Source: Tetraselmis striata (lineage: Eukaryota; Chlorophyta; Chlorodendrophyceae; Chlorodendrales; Chlorodendraceae). From it: a DNA stretch of 64,000 nucleotides. A program made the position numbers and the translations under genes. Within the stretch, counting starts at the first letter, position 1; each line of letters opens with the position of its first letter. Under the pieces are notes generated by a model. The model worked only from the letters and a program-made list of their open reading frames with translations. It was not told the DNA's origin and did not search any database. Location of the stretch: positions 233,291 to 297,290 of the forward strand of contig VCJN01002510.1 of NCBI GenBank assembly GCA_006384855.1, read 5' to 3'. This document shows positions 20,252 through 32,275 of the stretch, piece by piece.

Positions 20252-20898
20252 GCCTGCTGCCGCGCGCGGGGGGCGGGGGGGGGGTTGAGAGTTGGGGTGG
20301 ATGTAACCCACCACCGGCAGGCAACACAGATGCGAGTGCGCGGCTGTCCGCGCTTGATTCAACGGTGAGCGGCGGTGACCGTGAGGCGACCCCGTACTTC
20401 ATGCGCGTGCTGGGGCGTTACACAATCATCAGCAGTTAGGGCGGCTGCATTAAAACGCGCACCTACGAACACCACCTACCGCCTACCACCTACCGTACCA
20501 CCTACATCCGCCCACACCTCCGCCCGTCGTGCCGCACATCGCGGCACACCGCGGCGATGTGCAGCGATGTGCAGCGAGTACTTGCAGCCGCCTGTACTTA
20601 GCCCGGGTACTCCGCGTCGGCGGGCGACACGCGAGCCCGCGTGCGCATATCAATTTGATGAAATTATGGAAACGAGAAATTCATATAGTACTTTACAGGT
20701 CGCGCGCGATAGTCGTCGCTACTGGGTATGAAATCCACGTCCCTCGTCCGTCCCGTATCGTCCCCGTATGTCGTCGTTCGTCACCAGTAGGGCACATTTA
20801 CGTCACATCTGAATCTCACAGTGCATGGTCGTGGGTTGATCATCGGAGGTCGCACCCGAACCCGTACCCGAGGGCGGAGCAGTAGAACCTGGCAGCGA
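20252..20898. other. Spacer between TE fragments
   Basis: It contains a cacctacc short repeat (20470-20510), a gcgatgtgcagc direct repeat (20550-20575) and, at 20803-20820, the gtcacatctgaatctcac block shared with 12724. No gene is supported. Confidence 0.4.
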
Positions 20899-22086
20899 TT
20901 ATGGGAGGGAAACAATCGCTGCTGACGGAGGGTGTGCCACTAATTCGCCCGGCGACGGTATCTTCAGAGCTACAAAAGCGCATGTAGTAACGGTATTGGC
21001 AGTACTTGTACCACTGATAGGAAGCAATTGCTGCGCAGCAGAGGCGGCCTCACCAGTACCACCTCCAAGAGGAGTGGCCGTAAAATGAGATGTGGTGACG
21101 CGCAGTCCTCCGGTAGTGCCCGTACCCGTACGGGTCGTAGTACCAGCTGCTGGATCCGATGCAGCGGTGGTCGTAGCATTACTGACCGTAAGTAACTCGA
21201 AGATCTCGTGGGCGTGCCCATACGCCGCGCGTGCGCGCCGCACATCTTCTTGCGGTAACGTGGTTAGGGCCCGTACAGTCTCGTACACGCGGCGCGTCTC
21301 ACGCGCCCATGGCAAAGCACTCGTAGCCACAGACGACACCTCGGCGCGGACCGCCTCGTATAAGGGGCCAAGGGCGGGCCCGTACTCCCGTACCAGTTTT
21401 GGCAGGACAACCGATTGCGCGGAATAAAACGCCGCAGGGGCCTCGGACTGCAGCAAGGCCAGATTCAGACCGCCAAAATCCGCGGGCATACTCATCTGAA
21501 CGATTGCAGCCTCCATGCGCGGTGTAGATTGGTCGCAAGCGTCCAGGCCAAGCAGCGAAAACGCAGCCGAAATGTTGGCGGCGTCCCCGGCCGCCAAGAA
21601 GGGGTCCAGCTCCGGCGGCGGCATCATGCGGCTGAAGAAGCCAGTCTGCCGCACCGCGCATACGACCAGCAACCGCATGGCCCCATGGTGGCAGCCGTAT
21701 CCCGACGTGCCAAAGAAGGCGATGCGCTCCAACAGTGTGGCGTGGGCCTCCCGGCGCCGCCCCAACGCGCCGGTCATCCACTCGGGGTAATGGCTAATAG
21801 GAGCGCCCAGGTACACGGCGCCATCCTGGACAGGATCATCGCCCGGGGTCCGAAATCCTCCCGGGGCCAGCTTCTCCCGTACTGTCCGCAACTCGGACTC
21901 GCTGTCGCCGGGGTGACGAACGTACCGCGTCTTACTGTCCTGTACCACCAGTCCGACTTTGGAAAGCTCCGTGCAGTACCCGTCGAAAACGCGCGGAACG
22001 TGGGCCGCGGCAGTGGCCGCGCCGCAATCATCCGCAAAGCTTTGGCAAAAAGTATCAGCGGCGGAACGAGCCACAAGCGCTTGCAC
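20899..22086 (-). pseudogene. Non-LTR retrotransposon RT, 5'-truncated copy
   Basis: The minus-strand frame is open for 395 codons. Near its start the RT catalytic motif C appears as SFADDCG (about 22030). It is followed by the fingers/palm exit region with YLGAPI (about 21800) and a thumb-like region ending in the characteristic MPADFGGLNL (about 21490). No motif 0, A or B is found upstream of 22086, so the copy lacks the first half of RT, as typical of 5'-truncated insertions. The C-terminal 100 residues are Thr/Gly-rich and show no endonuclease motif. The frame is intact where present. The family differs from the elements at 24.7 and 56.3 kb. Confidence 0.72.
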
Positions 22087-24723
22087 CGGGCCCGCGAATG
22101 CAATTCATGGAACTGTAGGCCAGTGATATAGAACCCGTTCTTTTAAAATTTTCTGAAAAATCGACGCATCGCTTATTCAACTGTCAAGTTACTTCATATG
22201 TATTGAGTGATGATTATAAGCTTACAACATGCATCCTAATGCCACGCAGTGGGGGAAATGATGCCGACCCGCACCGTGGAGGGCGTTACGTAGGGCATTT
22301 TTCTGGCGGCATGACGGTGTAATCTGCTATGAGTGGCGGCAAAATAGGACCCATGCTGGAGTGGAGCGGTGATATTGCGCAGCCAAACAAGTGCGCGCCG
22401 CTAAATAATAATGCACTGCGGGAGCTTGGCACGCAATGGCTGGTCGCATAGGTTGCATCACTGATAGGGACGGTTTGTCCATTGGCAGATGTGCAGTGTA
22501 GCAATGCTCATGGCCGGGGGCGGCACCGGAGGATTCCGGCTGTGACGGCCAAGAGACGATGCCCTATAGCCAATCAATTACTCCCTCTCAATGATGCATT
22601 CAGACATTTGCTGGCAAGCGGGCAGTAGCGATGATAGGCACCAACATCATGCCCATATTTAGAGTCTACTGCGCAAGGACCTAGAATGTGGTGGAGGGCG
22701 AGCAAGGGAGGGTCTAGGGTATCTCACGCACAGCATGATGAGGAAATATTTACATTAAATTATGAACATCGCGTAGTGGGAGGACCTTACTAGGCTCCAC
22801 TTTCAGCTTTGAAAGTCTTTTAGTCCATGACGCAAAACATCAAGTGCGTCTGCAACCTGAAGGCCCGACATGTTGCGCTCAGTGGCAGTCCTTTGGTCCA
22901 CTAGGTCTAGTATGGGTTATCGGAGAGAATAAAACTGCGGACCTTTTTCTGACTTCCTGTATTGTTTCCATCATAACGTTTGAGATTTTTGTGCCAGGGC
23001 AATGGCTTATTCATGCTTTCTTTGGCGTCCCATTTCTCGTGCTCTGGCCCGGAACTCGTCGAGAACTTCCGGCAACGTGCCATGGTAGGACTTGTCCTGC
23101 ATGCATGCAGCAGTGGCCCGAGGCCCTTATCTCAGCGTCGATATCTCATAACAGAGAGGACGTCGCAGTGTAAATAAATTGTGCGACACCTCAGCAATCA
23201 CATGCATAGACATACATGAAAACACCGTAGTGACACTGTTGCTGGTTGTTAAAATTCATATGATTCGCGCTTTTCAGAGAAGGAGCAACGGCTTGCTCAG
23301 TGTATACTTCTCTCCATTCACCAACCATCTTGTAGAACTGAATTTGCCAAAGGCGAGCAACGGCACCGAAAGACTGATCCGGATTTTTGTGGAAACAAGA
23401 TATGATGTGAATAAACTCAGTAACGTAAGTGCGCTGACTCCATGATACATTATGCAGCAGTCAAAATCAAAGTGATACGTACTAGTGACTACTCGGGATG
23501 ATTGTACTGAATGATTATGCTCATGCCCTCACGTCGCCAAGGCTTTTTTTTTCCTTCGCCACCGACGTCTCGCACATAAATGTACCGCAACCATTGCTCA
23601 GTAGCACGATTCCAACCACCAACACTCGTTAGGATGGGTACTCATGCGAGCGTTCTTGTCAGCATTTACCCATCCCGACAGATTCACCCAGTGGATGAAT
23701 TTTCTGGCTTTTGAATGGTAGCCCCTGCACACATACCTCCGGAAACATGCATGCTTTAAGGACGATGAATCTTTGCCACCATTCAACCAAACTATTAACG
23801 CACCTCACGACGGAGTCTACTTGAATTGCTGCCGCAATGGGGGCAACATGAGGGAGGCAGGGGCCAAGAGTGTGTGGTCATTATTGAGAATCCGCAACAC
23901 GTGTACAACACAACGGCACAACGTACAAGTTTGTGCCACTAGCGCTCGCAAAATAAGGACTGCAAGCGCTGTTGTCTTCGACCAGCTCTTTGTAGACGGG
24001 GTCGTCGTGCACCGCCGCTTCCGATTGCTCGCGTTGCGGCCGGCATATCTACTGCGTTCCCTTGCATAGCCATTTGTAACTTCCAACGAAAGATAAACTT
24101 TAAGCGGGGCAAATACCAGCGGTGCAAACTGCTACATACTGGTCACGCGGCGGAGCAGCTCACTCGTACCGCGCAGAAAGTCGGAGCCGCGTGACGGCAA
24201 GCGATTGCAGCTCTCGCAGCAACGAATCAACACAATTATGCAGCGGCCCCTGGTACATATGATACAATGATACCTAGTGATGCGTATCCGTGCCCCACAC
24301 GTGGTTACCAGAGCGCTGAAAGTTCGCTGCGGTGGTGCCGGGGCGGCAGCCCGGGGGAGGAGGGGGGGGGGGGGGGGGGCGATCACCAACCCGCGAGCCC
24401 CGCTGCCACGAGTAACGACGCGAGCGCCGCCTGCTCCTCGGGGGTTGTCCATGCTCCGCGAGGGGGCCGAAGCGCCAGTAGGGCCTCAGTTCAAAATATC
24501 CCCCATCCTGCTTTACATTTCCAGAAGCGCAAGTCGACCACCGGACGTAAGCTTGTAACCCTCGAGTCCGATCCTGGCTAGACAGTACTTTAAACATGTG
24601 ATCCGAGGCCTATTATTAGGCTTGGATATGGGTCCAGAGAACGATCACCGCCTATGCGTCCGTGATCGGGATCGCCAACACCGGTGATCACAGCCCTCGG
24701 GACTATTAGCGCTACGCTAATGG
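22087..24723. other. 2.6 kb without a recognisable gene
   Basis: This stretch is more AT-rich than its neighbours. Open frames at 22844-23173 and 23179-23445 have no known motif and no splice context. A G-run lies at about 24362-24380. No RNA gene is seen. Confidence 0.4.
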
Positions 24724-24742
24724 TACCACCCCGCCGTACAAG
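24724..24742. repeat. Target site duplication, left
   Basis: The 19 bases taccaccccgccgtacaag are exactly repeated at 26631-26649, flanking the retrotransposon between them. Confidence 0.92.
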
Positions 24743-26630
24743 AGGAGGTGGACGCTAGCCTGAGCAAGCTCCTATCTGCCAAGCCCAGCTGTCGGTACAC
24801 CCACGCCCTGCATCACCACGCATGGGCCATGCTCAAGCATTGCATGAAACACAAGGCGGGGAATTGGCTCCGCAATTGTCTTCCGTCCAAGGTGGAGGCC
24901 TTTGCGGTGGCGGTGGATGCCACCGTCCTCGCAGCGGTCGAGCGGGGGCTAGGGGTCTCTTTTGATCCCTCCACGTACGGCACCGACACCAATTCCGGTG
25001 GTCACCGATTTCCTGGCGGAGCTTTTGCTCGACCCCGACCCCATGGCAGCGGAGGATTGAGCGAGGATGTAGTGGCTAGGGCGCGCAACATGCTTCACCT
25101 CCCCACTCGGTTGAAGGGAGCTGGCATCCGCGGCCGCATGGCTACCGTTCGTGATGCCGCCTTTATCGGCTGCATGAATGCCATGAATCCTCCCAAGGTT
25201 TTTGACTAGGAACTCCGGCACCAACACCCCCACCCCTGGTTTCTTTGACCCACAGCTCGGGTCCGTCTTTGGCCGAAGCAGCTTCAACGCAACTTCTTCC
25301 GCTGGCCCGCCGGTATGACCACTTCCTCAACGATGCTCATGGGTCGGACAGTTACGCCGCGGAGATTCGCGAGGCGTGGGGCCGCCTCCAAGCGGCTACT
25401 CCTGGCCATCTCGGCGACGCAGATGCGCGCGTGATGGAGCGGGAAGTTGAGGTTGCGTCGGGCTCGCAAAAGGAGCTGACGGTATTTCTAGACCAGGCCA
25501 ACAACTCTCGGCTTCGAAATGAGGTGTGCGCACTCCCTGTCACATGTAGGGAACGGATCTTGTTCAAACAGCTCGACGCGGCGTCAGGCATGTGGACATT
25601 GGCCATCCCCACCGCGCGGACGGTCATGACTCCGCATGAGCTGCGGGAGGTCGCGGCCGGGTACTTCTTTCTGCCTAGCCCGTGCTTAGCCCCGGTGGTT
25701 GGGAGCTAGATCATTCTGCCCTCAACGGAGCACAACCCAATAATTGTTGACATGTACGGCGACGCGCTCATGAACCTCCCGGCGCATGGAGACGCTCACT
25801 GGCGTGTACATCACGCACGACGCTATCGCAAATGCCTTCCGCGATCACTGTGTTCACGACCTAGTACGGCGGGAGCTGGATGACTTGTTCCAGCAGGCAG
25901 TGCCTCTCGGCAACACCGTACCCATGGATGAACTCAAGGACCTAGTGCCGGACGCAGAGCTCTCCATTCCGGCGTTCAACGTCGTGACCGGGAGTTATGA
26001 TCCCCGGAGCTTGAAGTCCACGCTGCTGGAGTTAAAGACTATGCGGTACGGGGTCAAGTACACTGCATTGCCCCGGGCCACGGCTGTGGATCGGTTTGAG
26101 CGCTCCCTGTTGGGCGACATACAACGGGGGTTGGCAGCGCGGGATGCGGCGTGGCACAACACGGAGCCCGGACATAAAGGTCCTCTTCGAGACATCCTAG
26201 ATATGTCGGAGTACACGGGCATGTTCTTCGGCACAGTGGGTGAGGTGAGCAAGGGGGTGCGCCGCACAATGCGCGGTATCGCATGCTTGGCTGCGGATCG
26301 GGGTGCCCTCTCATCGCAGGGCCCTCGGTGCACCACCCGGGCTCACGAGGAGGCCTTGCTCGCAAGAGATTTCCTCGGGGTCCTGAGCTTGGTGGCCGCT
26401 CGAGAGCGCGCTCGCTGCCTCATCAGACGGCGCAGATTCGTCTGCCATCCCGTTGCTGAAGCTGCACAGCACGTCCGAGGATCACCCACACACACACGTG
26501 CACGCGTGGCCCGGACTCTGAACCGTGTGCGCATCACTCATCCATCCCGCTTCATGCGGGATGCGGGCCGCTTTTAGGCGGCTTGCTGTGTTGATTTTCT
26601 AGTACTACTTTTTGTAGTAGGTGGATTTGT
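24743..26630 (+). mobile_element. 5'-truncated non-LTR retrotransposon with 19-bp target duplication
   Basis: This 1888-base insertion is bounded by an exact 19-base duplication. It is a second copy of the family at 56330-59900 (reverse strand), sharing coding sequence and the 3' end. The 3' end contains the small hairpin tactac-ttttt-gtagta followed by ggtggatttgt. The 5' end begins inside the RT domain, at the position equivalent to about 58145 of the longer copy. Confidence 0.9.
24748..26577 (+). pseudogene. RT C-terminal half and PD-(D/E)XK-like endonuclease domain, frameshifted
   Basis: Three partly overlapping frames carry it: 24748-25209, 25245-25709 and 25786-26577. The first continues the RT thumb (LPTRLKGAGIRGR near 25100-25140). 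The third contains DLVPDAELS (about 25950) and, some 25 residues later, LLELKTMRYG (about 26040). This fits the PD...(D/E)-x-K arrangement of a restriction-like endonuclease used for target cleavage. Stops at about 25209 (TAG) and 25707 (TAG) and shifts near 25050 and 25750 make the copy inactive. It keeps about 25 residues around the thumb (VVARARNMLHLPTRLKGAG) that the copy at 56-58 kb has lost. Confidence 0.75.
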
Positions 26631-26649
26631 TACCACCCCGCCGTACAAG
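26631..26649. repeat. Target site duplication, right
   Basis: Exact repeat of 24724-24742. Confidence 0.92.
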
Positions 26650-27329
26650 TACGGTACTGCCGGTGACCGTGGGCAGCGCAACAGACGAGGAAGCACCCGT
26701 TTCGTCTGCTGTACGAGGCTCCGGATACTCGTCGTATCATGTTTCAAGTATTCTAAATAAAGCCTATTTCTATATTAAAGGCAATCAGAATTAAATATCT
26801 TGGTTGAGGAGACAACCCCCTCGGGATTTTGGCATTCCATATGATTCGTTGGTTCGACATTGACATGCGCATATCTCACCATACATGTCTGCTATGATAA
26901 AGGTATGGCTGTGCTTCCCTCTTCTAGTGGGGCATGCCAATGCATTGTAGAGGGTGTGTGATGATTGTAGGCAAAGATATAAACAAGACATCATTTGACC
27001 CCCCTCTTTGGAGCGATCATCATAAATCCTAGGGGCTGCCTCATGCAGCCCAGTGATAGGTGTAATGCACTGGGTATTTGTAGAATCCATGCACATGCAA
27101 TAAGCTGTGATTGCCGGTGTTACCAAGGCATGCAATTAATTACATATACTCTGCCTACGTACGTAGGCATTCGGCCCGCTTCGCGCTACGGGCCCCGCGC
27201 GCAGCCTTTTTGACCTTTGAAGTTGCCTAGACCTGCTCACAGTGGCCTTTGAAATCTTGAGAGGAATCCTTTATCCCTCCTCCATCCCTTGCTCACACAC
27301 GGGCAGCACCTTGCCGTACTCCGCCAGCC
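26650..27329. other. Spacer, nothing recognisable
   Basis: AT-richer spacer without supported exons. Confidence 0.4.
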
Positions 27330-27965
27330 CCTTATCCATGACTCACACCGGACATGTGGCTGGTGCATGCACGGATGATGCCCAAAGTTTGGTCACACCA
27401 ACTCGCACTGGCTCCATTCCTTTGGCGCTTGGCGTAGTACCGGGGCTCCGCATGTGTGTAGCACTCCGCCCCGCCAACGAATTTATAGTACGCACTATGG
27501 AAGGGGTGGTCCTCAGCATGAAGAGGCCGCCCTCCACAAACGAAGTCCACTTTGTCTATGGCCTCTGCCAGCACCTCTCGGGTAAAGTCATGGCCGCCCC
27601 TTAAGTCATGTCAGGGGCGGGCGGCTCCTCCTCCTCCTCGCGAGCGGGCGGCATGGGCTCTCTCCGAGTACACCACACGGGGCTTGCAACACTCCCTACA
27701 CTGTACCACGCCGCGCGCTTTGATGAGGTGAAACGCATCACCCATGACGCCGGCCACCAAGGGTCATTGTGCATTTCCAAGAATCGCAATGCGACCGCGG
27801 CCTCCTCATGGGCCTTGCGCTTCTGCTCCGCAGTGTTATTGCGAGCCGCCGGCTTGCCGGCACTCTTTGTCCTTGCCAGCTGCTCCTTGGTGTGCTTCTT
27901 GTTCGCCTCCTTGGCAATCTTGCTGGGTGTTCACGATTGGAAGGATGCTGGTGCACAACATCCTC
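27330..27965 (-). pseudogene. TE-encoded Cys-containing protein fragment, frameshifted
   Basis: On the minus strand, coding-like blocks follow each other in different frames. A Lys/Ala-rich helix (KRKAHEEAAVAFLEMHND, about 27815-27765) comes first, then CRECCKPRVVYSERA (about 27690-27650), then EVLAEAIDKVDFVCGGRPL (about 27570-27515) and ECYTHAEPRYYAK (about 27470-27430). The order of a CxxC.KPRVVY box, a VCGG.PL box and an EC...E..YY box is one I associate with proteins of green-algal transposable elements. Frame changes are required near 27700 and 27600. The function is unknown; Cys-rich binding is inferred. Confidence 0.35.
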
Positions 27966-28745
27966 ATAGCTGCGACAGTCTCAACAGGAGAGAGACTCGA
28001 AGACAAACAAAGGTGGGTGTGCAGAGGCGAGAGGCTAAAGTGTTTTTTCAGGATAGAACAATTGTTTATCTCAACGCTTACCACATGGCAGCATTATACA
28101 GTACATATACCCGTAGTCTCAGGTAGGCATTGTACTAGTACACACAGGTACTAACTCGTAGTATATCGTATTCGTATAATTGTCACATAGCTCATGTAGT
28201 GCAATGATGGTGAATATTATTAGGGTCATACTCTTGGTCTCATTTATCACGTCATACACGGTCCAACCAGCCGTGAGAGAGGCCGTGGCGCATTATTGCT
28301 CGTTCTCGGCACAACCCCCGCGGAGCATCACTCCATTGACCGACCGCTCCTCCAACATTGGCCGCAGCACGGTCAGCAACACCTCCTCGCAGTCGGTCAG
28401 CTGGTCAGCCTGCTCCGGAAACTTTGTCTTCGGGAGGTCGAGGCAGGTGTGGGTGCCTAGCCACTCCACGGGGCGAATGCTCCATATCTTGTTAATCTTA
28501 CGCGCGGTCAAGCAACATCGGGAGTTTGAATTTTAACCGTTAGCATCTTGCTTTCCGACGGCGGCACGCAATCACCTGACGGCCAGTGCGTGCGCCGGGC
28601 GCGGCGTCTACCCTACGTCACGATGTGGGTGGTGGCGTGGTAATTATGCATGTGCCGGGCCGCTGGCGGTCGTGACACGGGCTGTTGTATGCTGGCGACG
28701 ATGCGCGGCTGCTTTCGCGCCCCGTTGTCATTCGGCGCGCCCCAT
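27966..28745. other. Spacer, possible further TE coding
   Basis: A minus-strand open frame at 28511-28293 (LPKTKFPEQADQLTDCEEVL) looks coding-like but has no known domain. It may be an upstream part of the TE gene at 27330-27965. Confidence 0.25.
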
Positions 28746-28749
28746 TGTG

Positions 28750-28866
28750 ACGATTACACGAGTAGGATATACTACGAGTTAGTACTTGTGAGTACTAGTA
28801 CAATGTGTCCCTGTGACTGCGGGTATATGTACTGTATGATTCTACCATGTGGTAAGCGTTGTGCTT
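28750..28866 (+). repeat. 117-bp direct repeat, copy 1
   Basis: It begins gattacacgag and ends catgtggtaagcgttgtg. It is repeated at 28991-29111 with about 10 differences. Confidence 0.85.
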
Positions 28867-28879
28867 CGGAGCCCGATTG

Positions 28880-28958
28880 ATACCGCCTCAATCGTTACAA
28901 GGCGCCATCATCCTAATGTCATAGTCATCGGTTCGATCCCCGTTGATGTCGAGAATTG
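28880..28958 (+). repeat. tRNA-like sequence with Pol III B-box
   Basis: An exact B-box ggttcgatccc lies at 28930-28940. A candidate D-stem (cgcc...ggcg) precedes it. No proper 5-bp anticodon stem or 7-bp acceptor stem can be folded by eye, so this is a tRNA-derived repeat head rather than a functional tRNA. It sits between two direct repeats and before a 22-G tract (28970-28991). Confidence 0.35.
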
Positions 28959-28990
28959 AATTATCGCAAGGGGGGGGGGGGGGGGGGGGG

Positions 28991-29111
28991 GACAATTATA
29001 CGAGTACGATATACTACGAGTTAGTACCTGTGAGTACTAGTACAATATGTACCTCTGATTGCGGGTATACGTAGTATTGTATAATGCTGCCATGTGGTAA
29101 GCGTTGTGATA
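28991..29111 (+). repeat. 117-bp direct repeat, copy 2
   Basis: Second copy of 28750-28866, separated from it by the tRNA-like sequence and poly-G. Confidence 0.85.
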
Positions 29112-29397
29112 ACAATTATTATATGCTGAAAAACAGTGTACCCGCCTCTCGCCTCTGCACCACCAATGCACACCACACCCGTCTTCCGAGACAACACGCC
29201 GCGGGCGCGGGCGCGTCCGTGACGAGTGACGAGTGACGAGGTCGTCTCGCGAGGATAATCAGTACTTTGCGCCTATGTCTTGGGTATCGAACGGAATTTG
29301 CACTGTCGCACCGACGTCCCCCCCTCCCCCACCCCCCGCGCAGGATTTTGCCGGATATTGTTTCCTACACCGAGAAATTAAAGCCTGATTGCCTAAG

Positions 29398-29655
29398 GTA
29401 CAACCTTGCCCGCTCGGTTGAGCGGTCGTCTCGTACGCGAGAGGTCCGGGTATCGATTCCTGGCCGATGTATTTTCGGCAATATCGTCCCGGCGTGTCAT
29501 GGGTTTACCCGGTTGATGCATTTGCCCTTCGGGGCTCGAATGAGGCAATGGCCCAAAGGCTATGCCAGACCTACGACTGCAGTTGGAGCAAGAGGTCAAA
29601 TGTTGGGGCGGCATCGGCCGATGTCCCGGGGCGAACGTACGTAGTAACTTCAATG
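29398..29655 (+). repeat. SINE-like repeat with tRNA-like head, copy 2 (best preserved)
   Basis: The head reads gctcggttgagcggtcgtc, like an A-box/D-arm, then tctcg-tacg-cgaga as an anticodon-arm-like hairpin with a short loop. Next comes gtatcgattcc, one insertion away from the B-box ggttcgattcc. The tRNA-unrelated body continues with ttttcggcaatatcg, gggtttacccgg, gcccttcggggctcgaatg and gcagttggagcaag. The tail ends near cgatgtcccggggcgaac. The same architecture occurs inverted at 54300-54545. Polymerase III transcription is inferred. Confidence 0.75.
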
Positions 29656-31960
29656 TTCCTATAACTATACCAATAGCCACGTGATTCAGAAAACCACGAA
29701 CCCCCGATGGTCGAACCTCGTCATTAAGTACGCTTGAGTGATATGCAATCGGGGTGCTGAGTCAGCATGGATAATGAACTTAAGGGAAGTGCAGTTTAAT
29801 GGCCCACGGATGCCAATACTCGTATCGGTAGTTCGGTACCGCGGTGTGGTATAGTCGCTGCTCGCTTGTGGTCAACGCGCCCGACGCAGTGGCCCGGAGG
29901 TGGCTATTTTCGCAGCAAAATAAAGGGACGCCACCATGATTACCCTGATATATAATATTAATACTACACCCCTCCACATAAGTCCTGGGCCCCTTTCTCG
30001 CCGAATCTGTCCTTACGAATAGTATGGCAGCTGAATCTAGGGTTTATGACCTGAAATCCTGGATTGTTGCACATTTATGCTCAGCCTTCATCACCATAGG
30101 GTGATAGCAAACCCTTTGGCCCTAACAAGTGTCCTACATGAGTGGCACTTGCGCCACACATATCGTTCCCAGTATATACCCCCACAACAACGGGAGTTGG
30201 AGCCCCGGACGTCCCGCCGCGCACGCATATACCATTGCATGGTGGGATGGCCATGGGTGGGCGAGGTAGCATGTCAGCAAAGAGGCTAGGATATCCTTGG
30301 TTTGGGTGGGGCCATCGTACGCCCGTGCACGATGTGGCTTGATACCATCGCCACTGCAGTGCAATTGCCTTGTGGTGCAGCTGCTCTCAAACTCGCGGTA
30401 TCGCTCAGTGCGTTACGAGAAACGTCAGAAATTTTATTTCATATAAATACCACTATAAACTATGCGAGCAGGGCTACAAATTATACAATCGCAACACGGT
30501 CGCCTGGGGTCATTTAGGCGCTTTTCCGATTTTTTAGAAATAATATGTCGAAATATGACGTATGTGTCAGCGTGTGGTCAACACGTTGGCGTGAAATTTT
30601 ACGCCAAGGGGATCTCAAAATAACCTGATATACGGTGGCGGGATAGCGTGACTGTTGTGCGTACTTGTGCACGGACCTCGTACTTGGCACATGCTCCCCG
30701 TGAGCGATGCCCACGGCCGCCGCTATGCCGGATCCCCCCATTGCCGCCCCACCTCGCTCGCTATGGCGCGCTATGAGCATGCGGCCATGCACTACTATAG
30801 AAAAGCTTTGGCCCACGGCAAGGAGGAGGCGAGAACCCTCTCCCGCCTACGCGTGCAACGATCACACCCGCATTTTGCCCGGCCATGATTTTGCCCACAA
30901 ACTATCGTCATCGACACTTAGGGCTTGGTCCAGGTCGTGCATGACCCAATTTCAATGCCCTATGTGCATGGTTAGTAGCGATCATACCAAGGGGGATGTG
31001 GTATGAGTACGGGGGCAGTGGTGTCCCATGCCTATTTATGCACACGAGTGGCGCAATTTGTGGTTTTGAAGCGCTACAGCGCCAGAAGCCATGTTTTTCC
31101 TTGCTGAATGAAAATGTTGACGGCAACGGCTACCGCGTGGCAATATGGGGTGTATCGCGCTATTTGCCCCCTACCCCCCCCCCCCCCCCCCCCCCCCAGC
31201 CGTACGACACTGAGTAACATGCATGCACGCGCGCACGGTCTCAGAGTAGTCGCGCATGGGCATGTGGATCAAATTCGCAAACCCCATACTTATGTGGAAA
31301 AGTATATAACAGAGCACTAAATTAATATGTTTATGGATTTAAATACACATATACTAATAAATATAGATATAAATAAATTATCATTATTTTATTATCATGA
31401 TTATTATTGTCATCCAGTAGCAGTAGTCGTCCGACTCCTCTCCTTGTCCACTGCATGAGGTCCCTCCTCCCGACGATATTATTCCACGCTACCACTGTGC
31501 TCCCTTCCAGGCCGCCTTGCTTGCGCTCTTGCGGCATGCACCACTCTGCTCATCATCGTGCCGTACTAGCAGCGCTGCTACTGAGCATATCGTGTCTTTC
31601 TCACACGTGCCCTGGTGGCGGGCGCTCTATCCACAGCAGAGGGCGGCTCACATATCGAAACAAGCGCCTGCTCTTCGACCGCCCGTGTTGATCCAGCCGC
31701 ATCCCGCCGACATCGAATACTCGCTGATCTGGCGCAAGAGCCATCCAGCGCAGGAAGCAAGAAGCTGAGAAGCAGGGCGAGCCTGAGGACCGGCTATTCT
31801 TAAGAGAGGGGTCGCTCAGAGCTGGCGCAGGCTGAAGCATAGCCGGCGGCGACAGCTTGCGTGTGGCGTCGAGGTATCGTGGGAACGCAACCTGGAAGGG
31901 GGTTTCCGCGGGCCCCGCAAAGCATGCCAGTCTAGCAGGGCGAGCGCCGCACCGCCCCCG
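29656..31960. other. 2.3 kb without a supported gene
   Basis: A run of 24 C lies at about 31174-31197 and an AT-rich stretch at 31320-31410. A near-palindrome ttggcgt-gaaatttt-acgccaa is at 30582-30603. The open frame near 30745-30885 (MARYEHAAMHYYRKALAHG) has a TPR-like look but no flanking exons. The bases just before 31961 would be the COX16 promoter and 5' UTR; no clear TATA box is seen. Confidence 0.4.
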
Positions 31961-32275
31961 ATGGAGTATGCTGAAAGTTTCCTGCGCAGCAAGTTCGTGA
32001 GGGCGGGCCTACCGCTGGTGGCATTCATCGTCGGCGGCTCCGTTGGGATGAGCTTCCTGCTGGGCGAGCGCATCCGCCTGCGTGACGCGTCCATGCACGT
32101 GGACGAAGAGCGCCTGCCTGCCGCCAAGTACAAGGCCTCCAAATTCACCATCGAGGCGGAGCTGCAGCGGCTTAAAGATCACATAAATCTGGCCACGTAC
32201 GAGAACAAGCCCGTGCCGCGACCAGAGGGCTGGGAGGAGTACGTTCTGCCTGGCGCGGAGGAGGACACCGAGTAG
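31961..32275 (+). CDS. COX16: COX16-like cytochrome c oxidase assembly protein
   Basis: The protein is 104 aa, single exon, ATG at 31961 and TAG at 32273-32275. Residues about 13-33 form one hydrophobic membrane segment (GLPLVAFIVGGSVG), preceded by a short basic N-terminus (FLRSKFVR). The rest is a soluble helix (FTIEAELQRLKDH) and an acidic C-terminus containing PRPEGWEEY. This matches the plan of COX16: an N-terminal inner-membrane anchor with IVGGS, a conserved E-x-E-x2-(R/K)-(L/I)-K helix and a PRP-W box. COX16 acts in the mitochondrial inner membrane in cytochrome c oxidase (COX2/COX1) assembly. Length is close to the family norm (about 105 aa). Similarity is modest but spans the whole protein. 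Confidence 0.78.
   Translation: MEYAESFLRSKFVRAGLPLVAFIVGGSVGMSFLLGERIRLRDASMHVDEERLPAAKYKASKFTIEAELQRLKDHINLATYENKPVPRPEGWEEYVLPGAEEDTE

Noticed and set aside
22844..23445. Two plus-strand open frames of 88-109 codons in the AT-rich stretch
   Set aside because: No recognisable domain and no intron structure; expected by chance in this composition.
28880..28958. Functional tRNA gene
   Set aside because: The B-box is perfect, but acceptor and anticodon stems cannot be formed; it is kept only as a tRNA-like repeat.
30745..30885. TPR-like peptide (YEHAAMHYYRKALAHGKEEA) as part of a host gene such as an APC/C subunit
   Set aside because: Single short match, no flanking exons with consistent phase, and no other conserved block nearby.
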